A stretch of 64,000 nucleotides of DNA from Paenibacillus sp. UNC451MF (GTDB lineage: Bacteria > Bacillota > Bacilli > Paenibacillales > NBRC-103111), in contig NZ_JMLS01000002.1 of the NCBI RefSeq assembly GCF_000686845.1, forward strand, positions 310,001 to 374,000, written 5' to 3'. Positions 54,412 to 64,000 of the stretch are shown here, piece by piece. A program made the translations under genes and the position numbers. Every line of letters starts with the position of its first letter. The first letter of the stretch is position 1. The notes beneath the pieces were generated by a model. The model did not search any database and had not been told where the DNA came from. It saw only the letters and a list, made by a program, of their open reading frames with translations.

Positions 54412-55427
54412 ACATTGAAATTATCGGAATCACCGTACTTTGGATATTCCTATACGGATATTTGATCGTTGCCTCGATTGATTTCGGTGCAGGCTTTTTC
54501 AGCTATTACAGCATGATAACGGGCAGGAAGCATCTCGTCCACGGCATCATCGAGCGTTACTTGTCTCCCGTGTGGGAGGTAACAAATGTATTTCTCATCT
54601 TCTTCATGGTAGGAATCGTCGGCTTCTTCCCCGATACCGCTTATTACTTAGGTACTGCACTGCTCCTGCCTGGCAGCATTGCGATCATCCTGCTGGCTAT
54701 CCGCGGCTCGTATTACGCCTTCAGCAATTACGGCTCCAAGGACAACAGCTTCTATTTGCTGCTCTACGGGAGCAGCGGTTTGTTCATTCCCGCTTCACTC
54801 TCTATCGTATTAACTCTTTCAGAGGGAGGGTTTATTCAAGAGCAGGACGGGCAAGTCGTGCTTCTTTATGGAAAGCTGTTCACCAGTGCTTACGCCTGGT
54901 CAGTCGTTATACTGTCGCTAGTCAGCATCCTGTTCATTTCTGCTGCGTTCCTGACATACTACGCGAACAAAGCCAAGGATTACAAAGCGATGGAGGTGCT
55001 GCGCGGCTTCGCTATCGGTTGGAGTGCTCCAACCATTCTGGCCAGCCTGCTCGTCTTCTTCGCAATATACCGGCATAATCCATGGCACTTTGAGAACATG
55101 CTTCACTACGCCTGGATGTTCGTGCTATCACTGGTGTGCTTCTTGTTCGCAACCTATTTCATTTGGAAGCGACAAAGACTTGGGTTAGCTTTCATCCTGG
55201 TTATGCTGCAGTTTGCTTTTGCCTTCTTCGGCTATGGAGCTGCGCATTTGCCGTATATTCTGTATCCTTTCATCTCGATACATGAGAGCGTGACGAGCCC
55301 GGAAATGGGAATTGCTCTGATCATTGCCTTTATCGCAGGTCTGCTGCTCCTTATCCCATCGCTTTACCTGTTGATGAGACTGTTTTTGTTCAATGCCGCC
55401 TATGTTCAAGGCAAGTCAGGCAAGTGA
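54408..55427 (+). CDS. cydB: Cytochrome bd-type quinol oxidase subunit II
   Basis: 339 residues, about eight to nine helices. IASIDFGAGFFSYY is the N-terminal CydB motif and SPVWEVTNVFLIFF matches the WE(V/T)N region. Its ATG overlaps the cydA stop by 4 bp, so synthesis is coupled. A terminator follows. Confidence 0.95.
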   Translation: MNIEIIGITVLWIFLYGYLIVASIDFGAGFFSYYSMITGRKHLVHGIIERYLSPVWEVTNVFLIFFMVGIVGFFPDTAYYLGTALLLPGSIAIILLAIRGSYYAFSNYGSKDNSFYLLLYGSSGLFIPASLSIVLTLSEGGFIQEQDGQVVLLYGKLFTSAYAWSVVILSLVSILFISAAFLTYYANKAKDYKAMEVLRGFAIGWSAPTILASLLVFFAIYRHNPWHFENMLHYAWMFVLSLVCFLFATYFIWKRQRLGLAFILVMLQFAFAFFGYGAAHLPYILYPFISIHESVTSPEMGIALIIAFIAGLLLLIPSLYLLMRLFLFNAAYVQGKSGK

Positions 55428-55459
55428 CGAGCTACAGCCCAACATAGATATGCTAAAAA

Positions 55460-55494
55460 AGCCCGAGCGTCTTCCAACGGAAGGAACTCGGGCT
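55460..55494. terminator. Bidirectional terminator between cydB and the oxidoreductase
   Basis: Stem AGCCCGAG/CTCGGGCT with an inner CTTCCAACGGAAG hairpin. A-run and T-rich flanks serve both convergent genes. Confidence 0.9.
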
Positions 55495-55518
55495 TCTTCA
55501 TGCTATGCGGCGGAGCAT

Positions 55519-56601
55519 TTAGTCGAAATACACAGCTTTACCCGTCTTAGATGATTCGTAAATGGCTTCTAAAATCTCCGAAACAACACATGCCTGCTCC
55601 GGCGTAACGATTGGCTCTTTATCCTGCTCTACAGCTTCAAGCCACAAGCGCATTTCCAGATCAGCCGGGCTTTCTTTTTTCCCGTCATAGAAATCGACGC
55701 CTTTGGCATCCAGCTGGATTTGATTCATGAACAAACGGCTATGCTTCTCTCCGTTAATGCGCAGCCCGTCCTGCATATCGGCTCCGCCTTCGGTACCGCA
55801 AAGTGTTGTCTTGGCCTCGCCCGTTTGCAGCATGTTGATCGCCCAGCTCGATTCCAGTACGATGGTCGCACCATTCTCCATCGTAATCATCCCAAATGCG
55901 GAATCTTCGACCGTAAATTTCTCCGGATCCCACGATCCCCAGGCATTAGCGGCATTCTTCTTATGGGACAGCTTATGAAACGCAGTGCCCAGCACAGCTT
56001 TCGGTTTGTAATTGTCCATCATCCACAGCGTAAGATCCAAAGCATGCGTCCCGATATCGATCAGCGGACCTCCACCCTGCTTTTCTTCATCCAAGAACAC
56101 GCCCCATGTCGGTACGGCACGGCGGCGTATCGCATGAGCCTTCGCATAATAAATCTCTCCGAGCTCTCCGTCAGAGCACAGCTGCTTCAAATATTGGCTG
56201 TCCGAACGGAACCGGTTCTGGTAGCCAATCGTCAGCTTTTTGCCGGTACGTTTTGCCGCTTCTACCATCCTACGTGCATCGGCAGCTGTTTTAGCCATTG
56301 GCTTTTCACACATCACATGCTTGTCCGATTCAAGCGAAGCAATCGAGATTTCCGCATGAGAGTCATTAGGCGTACACACATGTACAATATCGATAGAGCT
56401 ATCATTCAACAGCTCTCTATAGTCCTCATATACTTTCGCATCGGGAGCACCGAAATTAGCAGCAGCCTTATGGGCCTTTTCCAATACAATATCGCAAAAA
56501 GCGACCATTTCTACGTTAGCTTGATTTTTCAAAGCCGGCATATGCTTTCCTTTGGCGATACCGCCGCAACCAATAATTCCTATTCTAAACGTTCTAGACA
56601 T
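55519..56601 (-). CDS. Gfo/Idh/MocA-family NAD(P)-dependent oxidoreductase
   Basis: 360 residues. Rossmann motif GIIGCGGIAKGKHMPA; the catalytic-site lysine is intact in HVMCEKPMAKTA. IDIGTHALDLTLWMM carries the conserved Asp/His of the second domain. Members oxidise or reduce sugars, inositols or their phosphates; the substrate is unknown. No sugar genes are adjacent. It is a single gene ending at a shared terminator with cydB. Confidence 0.94.
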   Translation of the reverse strand: MSRTFRIGIIGCGGIAKGKHMPALKNQANVEMVAFCDIVLEKAHKAAANFGAPDAKVYEDYRELLNDSSIDIVHVCTPNDSHAEISIASLESDKHVMCEKPMAKTAADARRMVEAAKRTGKKLTIGYQNRFRSDSQYLKQLCSDGELGEIYYAKAHAIRRRAVPTWGVFLDEEKQGGGPLIDIGTHALDLTLWMMDNYKPKAVLGTAFHKLSHKKNAANAWGSWDPEKFTVEDSAFGMITMENGATIVLESSWAINMLQTGEAKTTLCGTEGGADMQDGLRINGEKHSRLFMNQIQLDAKGVDFYDGKKESPADLEMRLWLEAVEQDKEPIVTPEQACVVSEILEAIYESSKTGKAVYFD

Positions 56602-56859
56602 TCTTAATCATCCTCCTTGGGTAAGCGTCCTTTGTATGGAACTGCTTCTTACTAAGCCATAGTATAGTGAAGAATGCCTCGAAAAGATATTTCTAATCTG
56701 GCTGATATTATATCCGATTTTGCCATGAAATAAAGATAAATTCCCAAGCCTCCCCTCTTTATCCAGTCGTCACGAATCGACAGGAATTTCCCGGGAAATG
56801 GAAGCTGAATACAAAAAAGAAGCGTCTACCCTGCACAGGTTCGCTTCTGCTTGTTTTGT

Positions 56860-57579
56860 TTATGCTTTTTTCCCGGAGGAAGTGACGAGCTTGTAGCCGA
56901 CTCCACGAATGGATTCGATTTGCACGCTTTGCTGATTCATCTCCAGCTTTTTGCGCAGCGAGCTTACATGTACGTCCACCGTACGTTGTCCGCCGATATA
57001 GTCGAAGCCCCATACGATATTCATCAGGTCATCCCGAGTAACGACAACCCCAGGCCTCTGCACCAGATAGAGAAGAACCTCGAACTCCTTGGGTCTCAGC
57101 GGAATTGATTCACCGTTCAGCATGACTTCATATTTTTCCGGATAAATATATAAATCTCCTGCGTTTATGACTTTCTCTCCGGTCGTGTTCTTATCCTGCA
57201 GTTGATCCTCAGACATCGTTCTTCGCAGTACCGCCGATACTCTTGCCAGCAGCTCCGCTACACCGAATGGCTTTGTAATATAGTCATCAGCTCCGTATTT
57301 CAAGCCTTGAACGACTTCTTCCTCGGCATTGCGGGCCGTCAAAATAATTACAGGCGTTTTATTTCCCTTCTGGCGAAGTCTTGATAAAATTTCAAACCCA
57401 TTCAACCCGGGAAGCATAATATCTAAAATGATCAAATCAAAAGCGTGCTGGAGTGCTGTCTGCAGCCCTTCACTGCCATTATCGACCACCTTCGTTTCGT
57501 AACCGTCTTGCGAAAGATTATAAGATAGCAGTCTTGCTAATGTAGGCTCATCTTCAATAACTAAAATTTTTTGCGTCAT
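56860..57579 (-). CDS. phoP: Phosphate response regulator PhoP (OmpR family)
   Basis: 239 residues. The receiver domain has ED at 9-11, phospho-acceptor Asp53 in ILDIMLPG, Thr in ILTARN and Lys in YITKPFG. The winged helix is of OmpR type, with RPKEFEVLLYLVQRPG and RTVDVHVSSLRKKLE. The upstream Pho box and the pst Pho box support the PhoP identity over other OmpR regulators such as WalR. It lies downstream of phoR, separated by a hairpin, so it probably has its own promoter. Confidence 0.88.
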   Translation of the reverse strand: MTQKILVIEDEPTLARLLSYNLSQDGYETKVVDNGSEGLQTALQHAFDLIILDIMLPGLNGFEILSRLRQKGNKTPVIILTARNAEEEVVQGLKYGADDYITKPFGVAELLARVSAVLRRTMSEDQLQDKNTTGEKVINAGDLYIYPEKYEVMLNGESIPLRPKEFEVLLYLVQRPGVVVTRDDLMNIVWGFDYIGGQRTVDVHVSSLRKKLEMNQQSVQIESIRGVGYKLVTSSGKKA

Positions 57580-57642
57580 GGGAATCCCCCGTTTTAGTTT
57601 CTAATACGACAAGCTTATCATAGCATGGTTTTGTTGGCAAAA

Positions 57643-57670
57643 TGTAAAGAGATTATTAATTTAATGTAAA
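57643..57670 (-). promoter_or_regulatory. Pho box upstream of phoP
   Basis: Minus strand: TTTACA (57670-57665), TTAATA (57659-57654) and TTTACA (57648-57643), all at 11-bp intervals. A TATGAT -10 follows at 57623-57618, 19 bp past the last hexamer, the arrangement seen at PhoP-activated promoters in Bacillus. Autoregulation is inferred. Confidence 0.75.
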
Positions 57671-57690
57671 TGTTACATTTTGCCGCACAA

Positions 57691-57727
57691 CAAAACCTTA
57701 TGGAGCTTTGAGTTCCATAAGGTTTTG
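57691..57727 (-). terminator. Terminator after phoR
   Basis: The 14-bp stem CAAAACCTTATGGA/TCCATAAGGTTTTG lies 28 bp past the phoR stop. TTTT is in the 3' arm on the minus strand. Confidence 0.85.
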
Positions 57728-57754
57728 CAGCATGCTGTTTGGCCAATCCTAGCA

Positions 57755-59548
<1,794 letters not shown>

Positions 59549-59680
59549 AATTCCCTCCGTTTGAAGCCATATACCACGTTAACCCCATCTTTCTTGAGGA
59601 CAAGAATGAGTTTCATAATGATAGAAAACAAGCGGCAGGCTCCTCCGCTATCCCTTATTATTTCCTAATAGACAGTATAG

Positions 59681-60676
59681 TCAATAGCGTAGCGGTTCAG
59701 CAGAAGGAATTCCAGTTAATTTTTTGTAAAGACGGGACTTCTCATATTTTTTTAAGCACCAATAGTTCAATGTTGCAAAGGGCTGCTGTATAAGAATCGA
59801 GAGCACGACAGGCACCGCCGTCAGCGGCTCGAAGTAGGCAAGCGCCAATACCAGACCTAGTGAGATGTTGCGCATCCCTGAAGAATAAGCAACGGTCACG
59901 ACGATATCATGCCGCTTCATCACGAACATGGACGCAAACCCTATCAAATAGCAGAAGATAACCATCACAACAACCAATGGAATGACAACGATCATATCCT
60001 GCTTCATTTTAATTACGTAAGGCTGAATGGCGGCAGCATTGATCGCAACTACGGTCACCATGGCCACCTTAGAGCTTGGAGCACAGAATGGTGCCGACCA
60101 TTCCTTGAATCGTTGCCGCGACAGTTCATTGACAATAACGCCCAATACTGTTGGCACGACTATGATTTTGATTAGATCCATCATGACCTTGATATGGTCA
60201 AAATCAACCTCCGCTCCGAAGAACACGGATACCTCAAAAGGAATGACAAAAGGGCTTAACGCTGAATCAATAACGATCATAGACAGCGCTAACGGAACAC
60301 TTCCTTTTGACAGTCCGATCCAGATCACCGACGATACACCAAGAGGAATGACCGTGAATAACACGAATCCAACCACATAAGGCGAATGGGGACCGAAAAA
60401 AGCACTACCTATCGCATACGATACGATAGGTGCAATAATATGTGCAGCCGTAAAAATGAGCAGCATCGGAATGGGCATCCGAAAAGCTTGCTTGATCTGA
60501 TTCCAGCTGCAGCCTGTAGCCATCACAAACGTTAAGTAGGCAAACAGGTAGGGTGCCCATGCCGTCAATCCGTTCAGATGTGAAGAAAAAAGAAACCCAA
60601 GTATCAAAGATACTGGGACAATAAGAGATAAGTATTTTTCTATAATGGCATTAAGCCTTAATCCAAATGGCTTCAT
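59681..60676 (-). CDS. Bile acid:sodium symporter-family transporter
   Basis: 331 residues, about ten helices in two inverted halves, as in BASS/ACR3-like transporters. VIPLGVSSVIWIGLSKGSVPLALSM and SSGMRNISLGLVLALAYF are the crossover regions that bind sodium in the family. The ATG lies 1 bp after the fumarase stop, so its translation is coupled to fumarase. In this context it may carry an organic acid. Arsenite export (ACR3) is less likely, because no ars genes or typical cysteine motif are present. Confidence 0.82.
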   Translation of the reverse strand: MKPFGLRLNAIIEKYLSLIVPVSLILGFLFSSHLNGLTAWAPYLFAYLTFVMATGCSWNQIKQAFRMPIPMLLIFTAAHIIAPIVSYAIGSAFFGPHSPYVVGFVLFTVIPLGVSSVIWIGLSKGSVPLALSMIVIDSALSPFVIPFEVSVFFGAEVDFDHIKVMMDLIKIIVVPTVLGVIVNELSRQRFKEWSAPFCAPSSKVAMVTVVAINAAAIQPYVIKMKQDMIVVIPLVVVMVIFCYLIGFASMFVMKRHDIVVTVAYSSGMRNISLGLVLALAYFEPLTAVPVVLSILIQQPFATLNYWCLKKYEKSRLYKKLTGIPSAEPLRY

Positions 60677-60677
60677 C

Positions 60678-62210
60678 CTAAGCGAAAACCGTCTCTTTAA
60701 GCTTGGAGAGCTTCTCCAAAGAGTTTTTGTCTACTTCGGCATGCAGACTGTTCCCATGAGAATCCATCGTTACGATTGCGGCAAAGCCTTCCGTTTGAAG
60801 ATGCCACATCGCTTCAGGAGTACCGAATTCCAAGAAGTCTACCCCGTTGACCTTCTTGAAGCATTGAGCGTAATATTGAGCGGCGCCGCCAATAGCGTTC
60901 AAATAGACCCCGCCATGCTCCTGCAGAGCAGCCAATGTTTTGGCGCCCATTCCGCCTTTACCAATAACCATGCGAATGCCGAATTTTTTAATGATTGTGC
61001 CTTGGTACGGCTCTTCACGACTGCTTGTTGTAGGACCAGCCGCTTTCACGTGCCATTCGCCCGCTTCGTCCTTCGCCATAACCGGACCACAGTGATAAAT
61101 TGCCGCACCGTTCAGGTCAACTGGAGCATCGTGATCCATCAAATATTTGTGCAGCGCATCACGGCCGGTATACATAGGTCCGTTAATGATAACAACATCA
61201 CCTACACGAAGCTGACGGATTTGCTCTTCAGTAACCGGAGTTTGCAATACGACTTCACGACGCTCGGAAGTTTCCTCAGTCGCTTCCGCTTCCTTCTTCA
61301 TCGACACGGTGTCGCCGTTCGGATATACCCATTCTTTGATGTCGCCGCTGTTCGAATCAAGCAGAACGCCTTGTCTGCGGAAAGCCCAGCAGTTATACGC
61401 AACGGATACGAAGAAGCTCGCTGGCAAACGGTTCATCACGCCCACCTTACAGCCGAGCAGCGATACTTGGCCACCGAAGCCCATAGTACCGATTCCCAAT
61501 GTATTTGCATTCTCCATAACATAGTCTTCCAGCTTGCGAAGATCTTCAATCGGATTCACATCATCTACACGACGGAACAATTGGTGCTTAGCCAGCTCAT
61601 ACCCGCTTGTCCGGTCACCACCGATGCCCACGCCAATAAAGCCCGCGCTGCATCCTTGACCTTGTGCTTGATATACCGCGTGCAAGATACATTTGCGGAT
61701 ACCATCCAAGTCGCGACCTGCTTTGCCGAGCCCTTCAAGCTCTGTCGGAAGACTGTATTGAATATTTTTATTCTCACAGCCGCCACCTTTGAGAATCAGT
61801 TTAACTTCTACATCATCTTTTTCCCATTGTTCAAAATGAACGACGGGTGTACCTGGCCCCAGGTTATCCCCCGTGTTGGAACCGGTTAACGAATCTACGG
61901 AATTCGAACGCAGCTTGCTATCTTTAGTCGCTTGAGCGACAGCTTCTAGAATTTGCTTTTTCATGACAATCTGGTTAGCGCCTACAGGACAATGTACGAT
62001 GAAGGTCGGCATCCCCGTGTCTTGACAGATTGGAGATACGTTGCATTCCGCCATATCGATGTTATTAGCAATAGTAGATAAAGAAATGGCCGAACGCGTT
62101 CCCGCATCCTCGCGCTCCTGTGCCGATTGAATCGCCAATCGAACGTCTGCCGGAAGATTGGTCGATGTCTCGACAATCAATTTATAAACGCTGTCTTGAA
62201 AATGCTGCAT
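60678..62210 (-). CDS. fumA: Class I (iron-sulfur) fumarate hydratase
   Basis: 510 residues, single-chain class I form. The N-terminal part has PICQDTGMPTFIVHCP and the Cys residues for the 4Fe-4S cluster, including GGCENKNIQYS and QGCSAGFIGVGIGGDR. The C-terminal beta part has INGPMYTGRDALHKYLMD, PTTSSREEPY and GKGGMG. It interconverts fumarate and malate; the cluster makes it oxygen-sensitive. The promoter region is shared with the divergent deacetylase gene. Confidence 0.93.
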   Translation of the reverse strand: MQHFQDSVYKLIVETSTNLPADVRLAIQSAQEREDAGTRSAISLSTIANNIDMAECNVSPICQDTGMPTFIVHCPVGANQIVMKKQILEAVAQATKDSKLRSNSVDSLTGSNTGDNLGPGTPVVHFEQWEKDDVEVKLILKGGGCENKNIQYSLPTELEGLGKAGRDLDGIRKCILHAVYQAQGQGCSAGFIGVGIGGDRTSGYELAKHQLFRRVDDVNPIEDLRKLEDYVMENANTLGIGTMGFGGQVSLLGCKVGVMNRLPASFFVSVAYNCWAFRRQGVLLDSNSGDIKEWVYPNGDTVSMKKEAEATEETSERREVVLQTPVTEEQIRQLRVGDVVIINGPMYTGRDALHKYLMDHDAPVDLNGAAIYHCGPVMAKDEAGEWHVKAAGPTTSSREEPYQGTIIKKFGIRMVIGKGGMGAKTLAALQEHGGVYLNAIGGAAQYYAQCFKKVNGVDFLEFGTPEAMWHLQTEGFAAIVTMDSHGNSLHAEVDKNSLEKLSKLKETVFA

Positions 62211-62475
62211 GAATATAATCCCCTTTCCAAATTAGGCCCTACTCAATTGTGTATACATTTATGCATAAGTATATAATAGCACATTCCGCCAGCTTCAAAA
62301 ACCGCGAAATGCAGTGGCTGTAAGGCTTCACGCCCCCTTTTCCTCTATAAAGTCGGCTCCCTTAAAGTTTTATTTAGATTTCTAACCTTACAGCAGGATT
62401 TTACACCTGATCATAGAATACTTATTACACGTAAATTAGGAACTTATGACTACGCAAATAAGGAGCCGCACAGCT

Positions 62476-63636
62476 ATGAGGAAACTCGTCATCAGGGCCG
62501 TTACCCTAAGTATTATCGGGCTTTGCCTTGTCATTCCGTCCCTACAAGCAGCCAAGACTAATGTCCTATATAAAGACCAGGTTGCAGTCATTATGTATCA
62601 TCATGTGGATGACGATGCCAAAAGCTTCGGCACTATTACCACCAGGCTGTTTCAGGATCAGCTGACCTTTTTAAAAAATAAAGGGTATCAGTTCATTACT
62701 TTGAACCAATTCAAAGAATTCATGAAGGGTGCCTCCGTCCCAAACAATGCCGTATTGGTCACGTTCGACGACGGCTATGAGAGCTTCTATGTTAACGCTT
62801 ACCCTATCTTAAAAAGCATGCGGATCCCCGCCGTCAATTTCGTCATTACTAAAGATTTGGAGAATCCGTTAGCGAGCTATATCCCTTCGCTATCTCAGGA
62901 TGAAATTTCCGAAATGACTAGCGATACGAATTTCATCGACGCCCAATGTCATACGGACGATTTTCACCATAAGCTTCCCGACGGTTCCGCCGCATTGATC
63001 GGAAGAATGGTCACTAACGGCAAGAAAGAAACGGAAGAAGAATACAAGCAGCGCGTCATAAAGGATACCCAGACTTGCGTAACCAAACTAAGCGAGTTAG
63101 ATACGGAGCCGCCCGATACTTTAGCTTATCCGTACGGCTTCTATGATGACAAAGCTATCGAATATATTCGCCAGGGTGGAATTAAGTACGCATTCACGAT
63201 TATTCCGGAAATGGCTACAAGAGATGTCGACTTGATGAAAATTCCGCGCATTAACGCCGGGAACAGCGCGATTACACCCGAGGGACTTCATAATTCCATT
63301 AATCGAAGCATTGTAGCTCTCAAACCGCCAACCGATGAGGTGCCTATTATTGAAACGATGGCTCAGTTGGGAGGCAAAGCTACCGTAAGCGGCAGCACCA
63401 TAACCTTACAATATAAAACTAATCAATGGACAGGAACGGTGAACAGCCAGAAGATTACCGTGCCTACCAGTGCAAACAATACAGCCAAGCCCGTGACGCT
63501 TCAGAAGGCGTTATGGATGAAGAACAATCAAATTTTTATTACACTAAAAGATTTGGAAACTGTCATCGGAGCGCAAATCGTGTATAATCCTACTGTACAA
63601 AGCTTTTCCGCTCGGCAGACGCCAGTGATAAAGTAG
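62476..63636 (+). CDS. Polysaccharide deacetylase with C-terminal copper-amine-oxidase-N-like domain
   Basis: 386 residues from ATG at 62476, which follows AAGGAG by 10 bp and starts a proper signal peptide (MRKLVIRAV to LQAAK); an in-frame ATG at 62446 is the alternative. NodB domain: VIMYHHVDDD, TFDDGYESF, HTDDFHH for metal binding, and AYPYGFYDD. The last 60 residues (KALWMKNNQIFITLKDLETVIGA...) resemble the Cu_amine_oxidN1 stalk module of Paenibacillus wall proteins. It is secreted and probably acts on cell-wall or matrix GlcNAc polymers. Confidence 0.9.
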   Translation: MRKLVIRAVTLSIIGLCLVIPSLQAAKTNVLYKDQVAVIMYHHVDDDAKSFGTITTRLFQDQLTFLKNKGYQFITLNQFKEFMKGASVPNNAVLVTFDDGYESFYVNAYPILKSMRIPAVNFVITKDLENPLASYIPSLSQDEISEMTSDTNFIDAQCHTDDFHHKLPDGSAALIGRMVTNGKKETEEEYKQRVIKDTQTCVTKLSELDTEPPDTLAYPYGFYDDKAIEYIRQGGIKYAFTIIPEMATRDVDLMKIPRINAGNSAITPEGLHNSINRSIVALKPPTDEVPIIETMAQLGGKATVSGSTITLQYKTNQWTGTVNSQKITVPTSANNTAKPVTLQKALWMKNNQIFITLKDLETVIGAQIVYNPTVQSFSARQTPVIK

Positions 63637-63649
63637 TAAACAGGATAGG

Positions 63650-64000
63650 ATGAGTTGGATGGACAGTCATTTTTTCGCTTATATGTATCGTTTGCGCTAC
63701 ATTGAACGTTGGAGTCTCATGCGCAATGTTGTCAAGGAGAACGTAGCCGAGCATTCGTTTCATGTTGCATTGCTTACCCATGTGCTCTGCACCATTGCCA
63801 ACGAGGAGTTCAACCGAAACATACCAACGGACCGTATCGTTAGTATGGCATTATTTCACGATGCTACAGAAGTGTTCACCGGGGATATTCCGACGCCGGT
63901 GAAGCATCATAATCCCAAAATATTATCTAATTTCCGAGACATTGAGCAGATGGCGGCCGAGCGTTTGCTGGACATGATACCTCCGAAGCTAAAACCGGTC
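63650..64000 (+). CDS. yfbR: YfbR-type HD-domain 5'-deoxynucleotidase (cut by window end)
   Basis: 117 residues are present before the right edge. SHFFAYMYRLRYIERWSLMRNVVKENVAEHSFHVALL closely follows the E. coli YfbR N-terminus, with HD-motif metal ligands in AEHS and ALFHDATEVFTGDIPTPVKHH. YfbR hydrolyses deoxynucleoside 5'-monophosphates. An ATG at 63659 is an alternative start. The C-terminus is outside the window. Confidence 0.9.
   Translation, partial: MSWMDSHFFAYMYRLRYIERWSLMRNVVKENVAEHSFHVALLTHVLCTIANEEFNRNIPTDRIVSMALFHDATEVFTGDIPTPVKHHNPKILSNFRDIEQMAAERLLDMIPPKLKPV

Noticed and set aside
55720-56607. Rightward reading frame of 295 codons opposite the second Gfo/Idh/MocA gene
   Set aside because: It lies wholly antisense to a complete, motif-bearing gene and shows no family features.
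60645-61889. Long rightward reading frame (414 codons) opposite the fumarase gene
   Set aside because: It is antisense to a strongly conserved class I fumarase, lacks a sensible ribosome binding site and encodes no recognisable domain.

Overview
The window looks like a chromosome segment of a spore-forming member of the Paenibacillaceae (Paenibacillus or a close relative). The evidence is two giant surface proteins with C-terminal SLH repeats, an alpha/beta-type small acid-soluble spore protein, YtaF, a RacA-like protein, the Bacillota order polA-mutM-ytaF-coaE, and frequent TTG/GTG starts behind strong purine-rich ribosome binding sites. No phage, transposase, CRISPR array or rRNA was found. 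There is one tRNA gene.

Region 1 (1-15503) is an accessory polysaccharide-degradation locus. Leftward genes encode a secreted clan GH-A glycosidase, a cytosolic alginate-lyase-family protein, an orphan sugar-binding lipoprotein, an AraC-type regulator and a giant SLH-anchored beta-helix protein that runs off the left edge. Two overlapping FAD-dependent oxidoreductase genes diverge from it. A second protein of the same giant type lies alone at 25613-30910. Both giants and the binding-protein gene have CcpA (cre)-like boxes just upstream. Enzymes on a surface scaffold, capture by a lipoprotein and intracellular trimming is the inferred scheme; the substrate is unknown.

Region 2 (15504-31524) is mostly housekeeping: tRNA-Ala(GGC) with a partial duplicate of its 3' end and terminator, nrdR, ssp, the polA-mutM-ytaF-coaE-slt gene string, a HAD hydrolase, an EAL-CBS-GGDEF protein with a degenerate cyclase motif, the second SLH giant and a small VOC protein.

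Region 3 (31810-36274) is the phosphate module pstS-pstC-pstA-pstB-phoU with a Pho box before pstS. Its regulators phoR and phoP lie 21 kb away (56860-59548), in the order phoR then phoP, with a Pho box before phoP.

Region 4 (36417-45150) carries a chemoreceptor, a CLC-type anion transporter, the RacA-like protein, a Gfo/Idh/MocA oxidoreductase without its usual catalytic lysine, a polysaccharide deacetylase lipoprotein and an LTA-synthase-like enzyme.

Region 5 (45160-52625) is a carboxylate-uptake block: TerC, an AEC permease, TctABC and a divergent CitA/DcuS-type two-component system.

Region 6 (52626-64000) holds cydAB behind a Rex/Fnr-like palindrome, a second Gfo/Idh/MocA oxidoreductase, phoPR, class I fumarase directly coupled to a bile acid:sodium symporter-family gene, another polysaccharide deacetylase and the start of a YfbR-type nucleotidase.
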